Program-made: the position numbers and the translations under genes
Notes under the pieces: generated by a model
Databases searched by the model: none
The model's input: only the letters and a program-made list of their open reading frames with translations
Told to the model about the DNA's origin: nothing
Part shown: in pieces, positions 1 through 8,344 of the stretch
Layout of the letters: the number at the start of each line of letters is the position of its first letter
Numbering within the stretch: the stretch's first letter is position 1
IMG/VR virus record: IMGVR_UViG_3300020219_000027
Span: 1 to 42,855 of that record
DNA from: a virus
Direction: 5' to 3' (one strand)
DNA: 42,855 nucleotides

Positions 1-299
1 CTATCAGCCCGCCCGCCCCGGCCATCCAGGCCCCTATCTACTCCGCCGACCAAGAGCCGGAAGAGGAAGACGAGGAAGAGGACGCGCTGAACAGGTATCC
101 CACCTATCCCGTGGTTGTTAAACCTACCCGCAAAGCTAACCGTAAGAAGCAGTCCCGCGTACCGGCAAAAACTCCGGCAATCTCCATCCCCTCTCGGGCG
201 TCCAATCTCACCGCCGGGGCCATCTCGGTTGATGGGTTTGTACCCGCGCAGGATGGTCAGGCCGATCAACACGATTTAACAACAGGTTGGAACGATTAA
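1..299 (+). CDS. First late gene, 3' part (continuation of the 42606 gene)
   Basis: The frame is open from base 3 and ends at TAA 297-299. It encodes a Pro/Ala-rich linker, an acidic run (EPEEEDEEED) and a basic segment (KPTRKANRKKQ), then a Gly/Asp-rich tail. The GTG at 111 is a possible internal start but is unnecessary because the frame joins the right-end gene. Joining the ends with or without collapsing the shared 9 bases keeps the frame, because 9 is a multiple of 3. Function unknown. Charge-segregated, low-complexity tails are common in phage structural accessory proteins (inference). Confidence 0.65.
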   Translation, partial: ISPPAPAIQAPIYSADQEPEEEDEEEDALNRYPTYPVVVKPTRKANRKKQSRVPAKTPAISIPSRASNLTAGAISVDGFVPAQDGQADQHDLTTGWND

Positions 300-301
300 T
301 T

Positions 302-619
302 ATGTCATCTCAATATTCTGGCTCACTCATAGGAACGGCCATTCCACTCTTCCACCAGACCCCCGTGGTGGCGGTCGCCTTCCCCTCGGCCACTAACGGC
401 AATCTACCCCGCGTTCGCAGCATGTACATTCTCAGTGATATCTCGGTTCCGCTCATCATGACCCTCGGAGCCGCAGAGGTACGCATCCCAGCCAACACCA
501 GCCTTGGCGCCGACTTCTTCGAGCGCTTCAAACTAGACCAGGCCCCGACCTTTCGCCTAGCCACATCCACCGCCCCCCTCTCCACCGAGGCTATCGCGGT
601 CCTTCTCATAGGGGAATAA
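302..619 (+). CDS. Small hypothetical virion-like protein (105 aa)
   Basis: The ATG at 302 follows the previous stop by 2 bases and is preferred over an upstream in-frame TTG at 287. The protein is beta-rich in appearance (alternating hydrophobic residues, many Ser/Thr/Pro) with no signal peptide or membrane segment. It ends AVLLIGE one base before the next ATG, so the two are probably co-translated. No family recognised. Its place in the late block beside a fibre-like protein suggests a virion or tail accessory role (inference). Confidence 0.65.
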   Translation: MSSQYSGSLIGTAIPLFHQTPVVAVAFPSATNGNLPRVRSMYILSDISVPLIMTLGAAEVRIPANTSLGADFFERFKLDQAPTFRLATSTAPLSTEAIAVLLIGE

Positions 620-620
620 G

Positions 621-1139
621 ATGGGACAAATCATCGTTGGCCGCCCCGGCGGCCTGGCCTCCGTCGCAACCTTTCAGACCTTTGTTGGTCGCACGACCTC
701 AAACGTTATCCGCAACAACACCTCCGACGGCGCCGATAACGCCACCATGCTCATTGGCGGCGGCGGGACGATTTCGCAGGTACAGGGCGCATTTCTTGAA
801 TTGCAGGGCAACGAAGTGGCCAGCGTGGGCGGTCGGTTCTTCATTATAAGCGGTAACGTAGCGACCGGCAATATCGGCTTCCAAACCTCCCACGCCTCTG
901 CTTCCATCCTATTTAACAGCGCCACCGGGTCTCCGACCTGGTCTATGGACGGCAATGGCGACTTCCTACAGAACGCCACCAACGGGCGCAGAATACAGTT
1001 TAACAGGGCTAATCAAACTTTCAATTTCGCAGGCACTATGGCGACATCCTCTGCCACAGTGGGCACCACAGCCGTGGCCAACTGGATCGAGTGTCAAGTC
1101 GCCGGAGTCACGCGATTTATACCCAGCTATGCCGCCTAG
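621..1139 (+). CDS. Tail fibre/spike-like structural protein (172 aa)
   Basis: A Gly/Ser/Thr/Asn-rich, beta-strand-like sequence with short repeats such as GNVATGNIGF and GNGDFLQN. The C-terminus (WIECQVAGVTRFIPSYAA) resembles the last strand of many phage fibre or appendage proteins whose ends read 'v.G.tryiP.y'. At 172 residues it is too short to be a whole fibre. It could be a tip or capsid-decorating appendage. The protein at 9062 has a similar composition. Family placement rests on sequence style, not on a catalytic motif. Confidence 0.6.
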   Translation: MGQIIVGRPGGLASVATFQTFVGRTTSNVIRNNTSDGADNATMLIGGGGTISQVQGAFLELQGNEVASVGGRFFIISGNVATGNIGFQTSHASASILFNSATGSPTWSMDGNGDFLQNATNGRRIQFNRANQTFNFAGTMATSSATVGTTAVANWIECQVAGVTRFIPSYAA

Positions 1140-1140
1140 A

Positions 1141-1170
1141 CATGGTGGAATATATATGGTACCATGGACA
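1141..1170. promoter_or_regulatory. Inverted repeat in the gap before the 1187 gene
   Basis: The gap between the fibre-like gene and the next small gene contains CATGGT and ACCATG arms around an AT-rich core, including the perfect palindrome ATGGTACCAT. It may be an operator or RNA hairpin. Nothing else is evident there. Confidence 0.3.
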
Positions 1171-1186
1171 GAACATGGAGTAGCGT

Positions 1187-1399
1187 ATGATCGCACCGCG
1201 AGCGACCCTAATTAAAGTCTTAAAAATACTAGAGCAGGTCCAGCTCGGCGACATCGGCATTAGCGCTCTCACTAGTGCCCGAGAGGCGATCTCTGTGGTT
1301 GGCAACACGCTACCGCAAGACATCGCGGAAGAGGTGCCCGGCGCTAGGTTGATCTATGACATCCCCGCATCTACGGGGCCCAAGAGTGAGGCCACTTAA
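1187..1399 (+). CDS. Small hypothetical protein (70 aa)
   Basis: ATG start 15 bases after a GGAG-like stretch. The protein is mostly helical in appearance (ATLIKVLKILEQVQLG), slightly acidic, with no membrane segment. Its stop overlaps the ATG of the metalloprotease by one base (TAATG), so the two are probably translationally coupled. No family recognised; being coupled to a secreted protease, it could be an intracellular partner, but nothing in the sequence shows this. Confidence 0.55.
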   Translation: MIAPRATLIKVLKILEQVQLGDIGISALTSAREAISVVGNTLPQDIAEEVPGARLIYDIPASTGPKSEAT

Positions 1400-2136
1400 T
1401 GTGCCGCTCACATCGTTCGGTTTTCTTTTCTTTGTTTATCTCCTTGGCTTCTTCGCTGGCGCTTTTGTCGTCGGCGTCTGGGCAGTCTATACCGTTGCGG
1501 GTTATCGGCGTTCCCGGACCGCACTCCTTGACCGCAGCCGAGTTGGACTCTGTGTCCCGTGCGGGCGCGGAGTTGTTATCGTCGGCGGGTGTGCCTGTCC
1601 AACTGAGACGGATCCTGCTATTAGCCACGGACCCATGTGCCCACATTCCAAAGACATTAACTGATGCACAACGAAATTTTTATTGTTACCGTCTTGACGC
1701 CTTCCGCAATAGGCGAGTGGATGGCCGTTGGCTTACCTACACCCTCCAGCCTCCCATGTTTTCGGGAAGTACAAGTTTCATTGGTGGCTTCGCTTCTGGT
1801 ATCTGCACGAGATCAAACTATACGAGATTTGCTTCAGGGAATGGAATCGTCCGAAGCCTTCCGGCAAACCTGCCCAGGCTTAACAGCAGTGCGGGTATTC
1901 TCGCCCACGAGCTGGCCCACTTGCTGGGAGCGCAGCACGACTCCAGTAATTGCAACATCATGTTCCCAGAGCTTGCCAACTGTCTTAACCAAGGCATAGG
2001 ATTTAAGTTTAACCCGTTGGCCCTAACGCAAATTTCACGTTGTAGGTCACGCCGTTTTGTTTTAAGGGCCCGTGGTATCACCTCTATCGCCAGATGCTCA
2101 AGTACGCGAGTGGTCTCGCTACCTAGCAGAAGTTAG
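1399..2136 (+). CDS. Secreted metzincin-type zinc metalloprotease
   Basis: The N-terminus has a basic start, a hydrophobic core and a likely cleavage site near residue 28 (SSASGQ), typical of a Sec signal peptide. Residues 170-180 read HELAHLLGAQH, the extended HExxHxxGxxH zinc site of metzincins (ligands H170, H174, H180; catalytic E171). CNIM at 185-188 supplies the Met-turn, as in adamalysin/reprolysin-like enzymes. Several Cys suggest disulfides in an oxidising compartment. The last ~30 residues are Arg/Ser-rich and overlap the terminase start by 65 bases, so they are probably dispensable. Predicted role: periplasmic or extracellular proteolysis. The substrate is unknown, and such an enzyme beside terL is unusual. 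Confidence 0.85.
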   Translation: MCRSHRSVFFSLFISLASSLALLSSASGQSIPLRVIGVPGPHSLTAAELDSVSRAGAELLSSAGVPVQLRRILLLATDPCAHIPKTLTDAQRNFYCYRLDAFRNRRVDGRWLTYTLQPPMFSGSTSFIGGFASGICTRSNYTRFASGNGIVRSLPANLPRLNSSAGILAHELAHLLGAQHDSSNCNIMFPELANCLNQGIGFKFNPLALTQISRCRSRRFVLRARGITSIARCSSTRVVSLPSRS

Positions 2137-3682
2137 GGCCAAGGACGGCCCAAGAGCATACTGGCAACTCGTGCGCCAGCTTTGCCTGCGCTCACCATGG
2201 TTCATCACCCGAGTGGTCCTTCAGTATCACTGGATGGACGAGGACCTGCACGGCAGGCAGCTTTTAGGTTTCTACGAGACAAACGCGGGTAAGGACACAG
2301 CGGTGTTCATTCCTCGCGGTCACGGCAAGACGCTGACTAGCGCCAGCCGGATCATCCACAAGATACTCAATAATCCGAATACCTCAATCATGTATTCGTC
2401 CGCCACGGAAGAACTGGCCTCTGACTTCTGCGCCATGGTCGGCCAAGAGTTAATGAACAATGAGTATCTACAAAATGCTTTTCCAGACATACTGCCGCAG
2501 TCTAAACAACAGATCGAGAGCTGGGGCAAGAAGGACGGCTACTCCCTACCGGGCCGCAAGCCCCGTGTAGATCCGACCCTCTTCGCCTTATCCTTACTGG
2601 GGAATCCCACAGGTAAACACCCCGACGAGGTATTCATAGACGATCTAATCGTCATGAAGAACAACAACGCCGCGGGCTACGAGAAGGCAGAGCGCTTCAT
2701 CAAGGAGTGCAAAATGCTACTCCCCGCCCAGTCCTGCCTCACCCTTACGGGCACGAGATGGGGCGATGGCGATCCCTATGGGAAGATTATAGAAGGCAAG
2801 ATTCACGGCCAGCAGGGCCCATTTGCCACGATGGTTCTTTCATGCTACGAGGACGACAACCCTAAGAAGCCCCCGATTTATCCCGAGAAGTGTCGTTGGA
2901 CAGCCAAGACCCCTAGCGGATGGACACACGCCAAACTAGAGGCGCGCCGGGCACCGGAGCCAGAGGGCGGACTAGGCAGCTATTTTGACGCGCAGATGCG
3001 CAATGACCCAGCCCCAGAAGAGCGGCAGGACATCCGAGTTGGTGACATTAATAAGTATTACAAAGATGATATGCCCTCTACCAAACTGGGGCATGTTCGA
3101 GCTTTCGGTATTGAAGTACTCGGTGGCGGCGCCCCCATTATATCCCTGGTGAATGAGCAAGCCGACGAGCTTCGCTTTGACATTCCGGTGGTAGAGATAG
3201 GGCGCAGAACGTCACGAGGCGAGACTAAGGCCGACCGTATACGCGCCGCAATGGAGCCGGTTGTTAGGGCCGGTAGATGTTACGCGCAGCCATGGATGCT
3301 CGGTGAGGCAGGAGATAGCGCCGGCTTCGGCTATGAAGTGAGGCGACTAGGCGTAGCCAAACACGACGACATCGTTGACACATTCAGCATGATCATCGAG
3401 CTAGTTGGCGCCAGCTTCCCCGACAATAACGTAAAGCTCCTTGATGTTTACATTGGGGCCGATCTAGCCTGGACCCAAGAGCGCAAATCGGATCACACCG
3501 TCGTCATGGCCGTGGCTGTAGACGCCGAGCGCAATTTCTGGATACTCGATTACGACAGATTCCAGATTAGCCAAGCGAGCGAAATAGCAGCCCGCCTTAT
3601 CAAATTTTTCCGCAAATGGTCGCCCGAAGAGGGAACTACGCCTGGGCAAGTAAAGCGTAATTTTGCACTAACATATAAGTAG
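2072..3682 (+). CDS. terL: Terminase large subunit with a permuted nuclease domain
   Basis: GTG start with AAGGG a few bases upstream. Residues ~79-87 contain a Walker A variant (PRGHGKT), residues 186-191 a Walker B (EVFIDD), and LTGTRWGDGDP (~225-234) matches the coupling motif of phage packaging ATPases. The nuclease motifs appear out of order. Motif II (FGIEVLGGG, E348) and motif III (KHDDIVD, D432/D433/D436) come first. The beta-hairpin with motif I (IGADLAW...SDHT, D464) comes last, followed by the strand and helix that normally precede motif II. In canonical TerL the order is I, II, III. The protein packages DNA into the capsid through the portal and cuts it. All predicted catalytic acids are present, so a working permuted fold is plausible. 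Confidence 0.93.
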   Translation: MVSPLSPDAQVREWSRYLAEVRAKDGPRAYWQLVRQLCLRSPWFITRVVLQYHWMDEDLHGRQLLGFYETNAGKDTAVFIPRGHGKTLTSASRIIHKILNNPNTSIMYSSATEELASDFCAMVGQELMNNEYLQNAFPDILPQSKQQIESWGKKDGYSLPGRKPRVDPTLFALSLLGNPTGKHPDEVFIDDLIVMKNNNAAGYEKAERFIKECKMLLPAQSCLTLTGTRWGDGDPYGKIIEGKIHGQQGPFATMVLSCYEDDNPKKPPIYPEKCRWTAKTPSGWTHAKLEARRAPEPEGGLGSYFDAQMRNDPAPEERQDIRVGDINKYYKDDMPSTKLGHVRAFGIEVLGGGAPIISLVNEQADELRFDIPVVEIGRRTSRGETKADRIRAAMEPVVRAGRCYAQPWMLGEAGDSAGFGYEVRRLGVAKHDDIVDTFSMIIELVGASFPDNNVKLLDVYIGADLAWTQERKSDHTVVMAVAVDAERNFWILDYDRFQISQASEIAARLIKFFRKWSPEEGTTPGQVKRNFALTYK

Positions 3683-3687
3683 GATTT

Positions 3688-3840
3688 ATGAAAGCGAAAC
3701 ATAGCATCAACTCAAAGAAGATGTCTATTCCTTCAAAGCCTGCATCGCATCAGATTACCATTGAGGGGACTAAAATCTCCGGTGGTAGTCGCGAGCAGTC
3801 CATCCCCAGTAGCCCAACGGTTATTAAGGGTGGGAAGTAA
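3688..3840 (+). CDS. Small basic hypothetical protein (50 aa)
   Basis: ATG six bases after the terL stop, preceded by AGGA. It encodes a short Lys/Ser/Pro-rich peptide (starts MKAKHSINSKK) ending at TAA 3838-3840. The position between terL and portal and the lack of an overlapping alternative support it. No family; too short for domain assignment. Confidence 0.5.
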   Translation: MKAKHSINSKKMSIPSKPASHQITIEGTKISGGSREQSIPSSPTVIKGGK

Positions 3841-3850
3841 TAGCATCGCA

Positions 3851-3870
3851 GCCGGGGGTCAAACCCCGGC
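3851..3870 (+). promoter_or_regulatory. GC-rich hairpin just upstream of the portal start
   Basis: GCCGGGG and CCCCGGC form a perfect 7-bp stem around GTCAAA, 15 bases before the portal ATG. There is no U-run, so it is not a simple terminator. It may limit or tune portal translation. Confidence 0.4.
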
Positions 3871-3884
3871 GCTTCAAGGCCGCC

Positions 3885-5990
3885 ATGAAGAATGAGATCG
3901 TTTCCAAAACTAAGAAGTCGTCCGACGCCGAGCTGCGCCGCATCCGTGCTGTCACCAGCCAGATAAAGCGTTGCACCGATCAGACTGGGGCGATCCGCGC
4001 CAACTGGGCCGACAATCAAACCATGTTCCGATATGGTTCACAGTTTACCGGGAAGCAGCCCTGGCAATCTGAGTTTTCCGTTAATAACTTCGCCAAGTCC
4101 ATCCGCGCCGCGCAAGGGCACATGGTCAACACCCTAGTTAATCAACCCGACTGGTGGGACCTGACCCCCAAGAACGCCCGCAACCAAAGGGCCACTTTCC
4201 TCGCTCGCCCTATCAAGGCACTACTCAACTACCATCTAGAAGCCGCCAATTTCAAACGCCACGCCGGCACCTTCCTCATGCAGTCCCTCATTTCCCTGGG
4301 GATCATTCAAGTTGGCTTTACCAAGAAAATGGTTCTCAACCCTGAGTGGGTACTAGAGAAGACCAAACAAGAGCGCCGCAAAGAACAGTCCCGCCTCTCG
4401 CGCTCGGTCGCCAATCCAGAGACTACCGACGACACCGACCTGGCCGCCCAGATGGAGCAGGCCATTGAAGAGCTAATGTCTGAAGCGCAGGGCGAACCGC
4501 CCCGACCAGCCGCGCAGCAGTTGAAGCAGTACATTCAATATGGCTGCCTCGATTTCAAGGAGCCCATCCCCGACTTCTTCTACTACGAGCCGACCGCTCA
4601 TTATATGCAAGAATCCTCGTGGTGCGCCTTCGAGTATCAAGTCACCCTGTCCGACCTCAAGCAGCAGGCCCGCATCGGATATCTTTCCAAGTCAGCCGTC
4701 AAGCGCGTCAGTCCAGCCCCCATCGAGGCAAAATGGGCCGAGGCTAATCAGCGCTATAAGGGCAACCAGGAAAATGTATCTTCCGATAAGGTCACCATCA
4801 CCGTATATTACGGCCCCCTTATAGAGGACGGCGAGATCGTCAAGGATATGTATTTTGCCATCATTGCCAACGGGAACGTTATCCTCAAAGACGGCGACTA
4901 CCCCTATTGGGAACCTCCCGGCCACCGGACTCCAGTGGTTGCAGCAGCAGTCCGCCAGATCCCCTTCTCTCCCACGGGTGCCGGTATTGGCGATAACGCC
5001 AAGCAGCTCCAGCGCCAGATGGACTCCAACCTCCAACTTCAATGTGACTCATGGCGGCTGAACATCGGCGGAATTAACGTAGTTAATCGCAACTCCCTTG
5101 TAGATAAATCTCAACTCGATGAGGGCATCTATCCCGGTAAGACCATCGAGGTCCGCGATAAACCCCGCGACGCCTTCGAGCGCGTGACTCTCACGAGCAA
5201 CGTCGAAAATCAAGTAGCCCCTATCAATGAGGTTCTCCGTAACGCCATTGACGATCAGACCGGCAATATGGACGCCGTGTCCTCCGGTCCCAATCTCAGA
5301 AGCCGCACCTCCGCAGCGGAGATTGATCAACGTGTATCCGGCGCTCAGTCGAACCTAAACATCATGGCCTTGGACCTAGAGCAGGACTTCCTGATCCCCG
5401 TCCTCCAAAAGTGCTTAGCCCGCATATTGCAGTTTGGTCTTGGCGAGATACAGAGCAACGCCGAATTGCGTGGCCTCTTCGAGGAGGAGGAATTACAAGC
5501 CCTTCTAGAGCTATCCGATGCAGACCGCCTAGAGGTTATTCAGAGCTTCTTCAAGTTCGAGATTGATGGGTTCTCCGCCAATCAGGACAGGAAAGAGAAG
5601 GCCGCTCGGCTGACAGAGTTTATGCAGGTTGGCAGTAGCAACCCCCTCTTGAACGCGATGGTCAACTGGCCAGAGCTTATTACTCAATATGCGCGTCAGC
5701 TAGACATGGATCCCAACACATCCCTCGTCGTGAATCAGTCCGAAGCGGCTCGCATTGTGGCAGAGAATCAAGTGCTAATGCAAAACGCCTTAGTGCTCCC
5801 TAGCCCGCAAGATAACGACGAGATGCACATGCAGCAACATGCCCCCCTAGCGGGATCACCGTTTGCCACGCAGGCCCTACAGCAGCACGTACAAATGCAC
5901 CAGCAGCAGATGATGCAGAAACAGGCCCAAGCAGAGCAGGGCCAAGGGCAAGGCCAAGAGCAAGGTGGCGGAGAGCCGCCCGCTCAATAG
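3885..5990 (+). CDS. Portal protein (head-tail connector, 701 aa)
   Basis: A large protein directly downstream of terL and upstream of scaffold and capsid, at the normal length for podovirus portals. The N-terminal third contains a portal-like region (KQPWQSEFSVNNFAKSIRA, MVNTLVNQPDWW). The middle is mixed alpha/beta (FSPTGAGIGDNAKQLQRQMD), and the C-terminus is a long Gln/Met-rich tail ending in Gly/Gln repeats, like the flexible barrel end of P22-type portals. It would form the dodecameric DNA channel at one capsid vertex. The ATG at 3885 has only AAGG upstream. The frame stays open back to 3828 without a standard start codon, with an AGGGTGGG sequence there, so an upstream non-standard start is possible. 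Confidence 0.88.
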   Translation: MKNEIVSKTKKSSDAELRRIRAVTSQIKRCTDQTGAIRANWADNQTMFRYGSQFTGKQPWQSEFSVNNFAKSIRAAQGHMVNTLVNQPDWWDLTPKNARNQRATFLARPIKALLNYHLEAANFKRHAGTFLMQSLISLGIIQVGFTKKMVLNPEWVLEKTKQERRKEQSRLSRSVANPETTDDTDLAAQMEQAIEELMSEAQGEPPRPAAQQLKQYIQYGCLDFKEPIPDFFYYEPTAHYMQESSWCAFEYQVTLSDLKQQARIGYLSKSAVKRVSPAPIEAKWAEANQRYKGNQENVSSDKVTITVYYGPLIEDGEIVKDMYFAIIANGNVILKDGDYPYWEPPGHRTPVVAAAVRQIPFSPTGAGIGDNAKQLQRQMDSNLQLQCDSWRLNIGGINVVNRNSLVDKSQLDEGIYPGKTIEVRDKPRDAFERVTLTSNVENQVAPINEVLRNAIDDQTGNMDAVSSGPNLRSRTSAAEIDQRVSGAQSNLNIMALDLEQDFLIPVLQKCLARILQFGLGEIQSNAELRGLFEEEELQALLELSDADRLEVIQSFFKFEIDGFSANQDRKEKAARLTEFMQVGSSNPLLNAMVNWPELITQYARQLDMDPNTSLVVNQSEAARIVAENQVLMQNALVLPSPQDNDEMHMQQHAPLAGSPFATQALQQHVQMHQQQMMQKQAQAEQGQGQGQEQGGGEPPAQ

Positions 5991-5992
5991 AT

Positions 5993-6277
5993 ATGTCAAA
6001 CCAATCGAAGCCTCCGTCTCCTTCTCTCATTGAAGCGGACCGAGTGTTCCACCTAGTCAACGACGTACATTACCGCGAGACTCTCGGAGCCTGGATGCAG
6101 GATGAGATGACAGCGGCTACACACGCCATGGCCACCGAGGACGACCCAGTGAGAAACGCACGAGCGCGTGGCTCCTTCCTCGTTCTTCGCTCCATGGCCG
6201 ACAGGATTCAAGCTTGCCTTAATCGGCGCGAGAATAATAAAGACCAGTTAGTTAAAAACCTTTCGGAGAAACTATGA
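5993..6277 (+). CDS. Hypothetical protein (94 aa) between portal and scaffold
   Basis: ATG two bases after the portal stop; the last four bases overlap the scaffold start (ATGA). Predominantly helical and charged, with no membrane segment or Cys-rich motif. The conserved position in the head operon suggests an assembly or minor head protein (inference). Not recognised. Confidence 0.65.
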   Translation: MSNQSKPPSPSLIEADRVFHLVNDVHYRETLGAWMQDEMTAATHAMATEDDPVRNARARGSFLVLRSMADRIQACLNRRENNKDQLVKNLSEKL

Positions 6278-6930
6278 CAATCACAGCCGCAGATGGAGCC
6301 GCAACTCCCGCCGCAGAACCTACCAAAGTTGAAGCGCCAGCCGTTAAGGTGCCGCCAGTAGACACTCAAGCCATCGAAGCTGCCGCCGATAAGCGCGCCG
6401 CCGACATTGCTGACAAGAAGATCAGGGCGGCCTTTAAGTCGCTATCCGGTGAGCCGGAGAAGAAAGGGGCCCACCCCGTCATTGATCGCCTAATTGAGGA
6501 TCCCGTCGGCCTGCTCAAAACAGTACACGACTCAGCGGTGACTCAAGCAAAAGACGAGCTTCGTAACGAGACTCGCCTGGAACGGGAGATGGCTTCCACA
6601 GCGCAGCCCATCCTTGACCAGTACCCAGATCTGAACGATCACCTAGATTATGTAGATGCGAAGATCCGCTCTCATTTATCTGCCGGACTAGGTGTTCGCG
6701 AGGCCACTCAAAAGGGTCTCGAAGAAGTCTCTAAGAAGCTCGGTCTCAAGTCTGTTTCCGAACAGGACGAGGATCGACGACTGAAAGGCGCCGGCATCCC
6801 ATACGGGAGTGGTTCATCTCATGGTCGCGGAAAAAGCGACGCCCAGGCTTTCGACAATGAGAAATCCACAGCGGATTTTATGCAGGGGTACAAGGACAAA
6901 GTGAAGTCCTTCAAGACCCGTAAAGTTTAA
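6274..6930 (+). CDS. Capsid scaffolding-like protein (218 aa)
   Basis: An Ala/Pro/Glu-rich N-terminus (about 45 residues, low complexity), a long charged helical centre (residues ~50-165) and a basic C-terminus (YKDKVKSFKTRKV) form the usual layout of podovirus scaffolds, whose basic C-terminal helix binds coat protein. It sits immediately upstream of the major capsid gene. Role: transient internal core directing procapsid assembly. Assigned from position, composition and length, since scaffolds share little sequence. Confidence 0.75.
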   Translation: MTITAADGAATPAAEPTKVEAPAVKVPPVDTQAIEAAADKRAADIADKKIRAAFKSLSGEPEKKGAHPVIDRLIEDPVGLLKTVHDSAVTQAKDELRNETRLEREMASTAQPILDQYPDLNDHLDYVDAKIRSHLSAGLGVREATQKGLEEVSKKLGLKSVSEQDEDRRLKGAGIPYGSGSSHGRGKSDAQAFDNEKSTADFMQGYKDKVKSFKTRKV

Positions 6931-6942
6931 TTGGAGTAATTT

Positions 6943-7878
6943 ATGTCACATGCATGGGGGACTTTCTCGTCCCTTATTAACGTAAACGAGCTGTCTGAAT
7001 ATGTTCGTCACGCAGCGCTTGACATGTTGGGCTTTGCTCAGCTATGTAACGCGCCTACTGGCGGAGCGATTGGACGCGAGAAGGGAGATACTGTTCAGTA
7101 TACGTATTACCCTGATGTCACCGTCGCCGGTGGAGAGCTTACTGAAACTGATGAAGTCCCTACCACGTCCGTAACGCCGGTCAAGGGCACGTATGTCATT
7201 AAGGAGTTTGGTAACGCTGTAACGCTTACCTCTAAACTTCAGGACCTTTCGCGCTTGGATGTTGAGTCCGATCTCGTACAGGCCCTTGTTAAAGACATGA
7301 AGCGTCTCGAAAACAGCCAGGCATATGATGCTTTCAATAGCACCCATTGGCTAGCTAGCTTCGCGACCACTGACGAGTTCGTAACTAACAACACCCTAAC
7401 CGCCGCTGCTACGCAGCAGCTAGACTTGGACAACTTGCGTTTTGTTGTTCGACAGGCCGAGAAGCGTTTGATCCCGTACTTTGACGGTGAGAGCTATGTT
7501 TATGCTACTGGCGTAGATAGCTCGGATGCCCTTTGCTATGACACTGTAGTAACCAATCTCCTCAAGGAAGATTCAGGTCGCGCAGCACTCAATGGCGAAG
7601 TCGGTCGTATCGGTCGTTGCCGTATAATTCGTGATACCCAGAAGATCGCCAAAGTTGGTGGATCATCCTCGGGTGCAGGCGCACAGCTCGATGAGGGTTT
7701 CCTTATCGGCGCAGACGCCGTAGTTCACGAAGTGGCAACCCCGTGGGAGATGCGCGCAGAAGATCGCGATCTTGGACGTAAGGTGAAATTAGGATATCTC
7801 GGTAAGATGGCTTGGGTCAAGATGTTGTCCCAGACGCTCCATAGCCGCGAGATGGTTATCAAGGTCGATTCTCAGTAA
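6943..7878 (+). CDS. Major capsid protein (311 aa)
   Basis: Directly follows the scaffold and has a good Shine-Dalgarno (GGAG) before ATG 6943. Length and composition fit an HK97-fold coat protein. The N-terminal arm is followed by features seen in coat proteins of N4/P22-type phages: GDTVQYTYYP, EFGNAVTLTSKLQDLSR, a long spine-like helix (LVQALVKDMKRLENSQAYDAF) and a C-terminal region with GRCRIIRDTQ and a 'GADAVVHE' loop. It would form the icosahedral shell. Family-level assignment (N4 gp56-like) is tentative; the coat role is well supported by context. Confidence 0.87.
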   Translation: MSHAWGTFSSLINVNELSEYVRHAALDMLGFAQLCNAPTGGAIGREKGDTVQYTYYPDVTVAGGELTETDEVPTTSVTPVKGTYVIKEFGNAVTLTSKLQDLSRLDVESDLVQALVKDMKRLENSQAYDAFNSTHWLASFATTDEFVTNNTLTAAATQQLDLDNLRFVVRQAEKRLIPYFDGESYVYATGVDSSDALCYDTVVTNLLKEDSGRAALNGEVGRIGRCRIIRDTQKIAKVGGSSSGAGAQLDEGFLIGADAVVHEVATPWEMRAEDRDLGRKVKLGYLGKMAWVKMLSQTLHSREMVIKVDSQ

Positions 7879-7898
7879 GATCATTAAAGGATTTCTAT

Positions 7899-8282
7899 AT
7901 GTCTAGCTACGATAAGAAAATTGTAGTACACGCAGCTTCCGCCAATGCGGCGGATAATGCGGACCTACTACGAATATTCGTTCCCGCCTTTCGCGAGATC
8001 GAAATTTATGGCCTCCGGGCCCTCATCGGCACAACTGGTGACGCTGGCTCCGGGGTAGAGCTTGTGAATAAGGCCAACGCCATACTTGCTCGCGTGACCA
8101 TGTCGGGGTTATCTGATACCGTTGCGGAATTAAACTTCAGCAATGGACCTATCAACTTCACTAACAACACCTCGTCTGGCACTTTCATCAAATTGCGCCA
8201 AGACGTTGCGGGTGGGGCGGGATCTCTCGTCACCATCTCGATGGACCTTGAGTTCCCAGGAACCAAGCCCAGACTGGCTTAG
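7899..8282 (+). CDS. Capsid decoration/stabilisation-like protein (127 aa)
   Basis: Preceded by AAAGGA and placed immediately after the coat gene, the usual site for cementing proteins. The sequence is beta-rich with Gly/Asn turns (FSNGPINFTNNTSSG) and no signal peptide. It is the last gene before a terminator-like hairpin, so it belongs to the head transcription unit. The decoration role is inferred from position and size; no sequence family is recognised. Confidence 0.6.
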   Translation: MSSYDKKIVVHAASANAADNADLLRIFVPAFREIEIYGLRALIGTTGDAGSGVELVNKANAILARVTMSGLSDTVAELNFSNGPINFTNNTSSGTFIKLRQDVAGGAGSLVTISMDLEFPGTKPRLA

Positions 8283-8288
8283 TTAGTC

Positions 8289-8332
8289 GCCCGCATGCGA
8301 CGCATGGTAGCGTCCTGTAAGTCGGGCTTTTT
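8289..8332 (+). terminator. Terminator-like nested hairpin after the head genes
   Basis: GCCCG (8289-8293) pairs with CGGGC (8323-8327), with an inner GACGC/GCGTC stem, and is followed at once by TTTTT at 8328-8332. It separates the head genes from the tail genes and probably tapers transcription after the highly expressed coat region. Confidence 0.65.
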
Positions 8333-8344
8333 CCTCTGCACATT

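Noticed and set aside
1664-1999. Rightward 111-codon frame inside the metalloprotease gene
   Set aside because: The metalloprotease frame holds the zinc site and signal peptide, so this second frame is a shadow.
3843-3875. tRNA T-arm-like hairpin GCCGGGG/CCCCGGC
   Set aside because: No acceptor, D or anticodon arms fit around it; the stem is 7 bp with a 6-base loop, unlike a T-arm.
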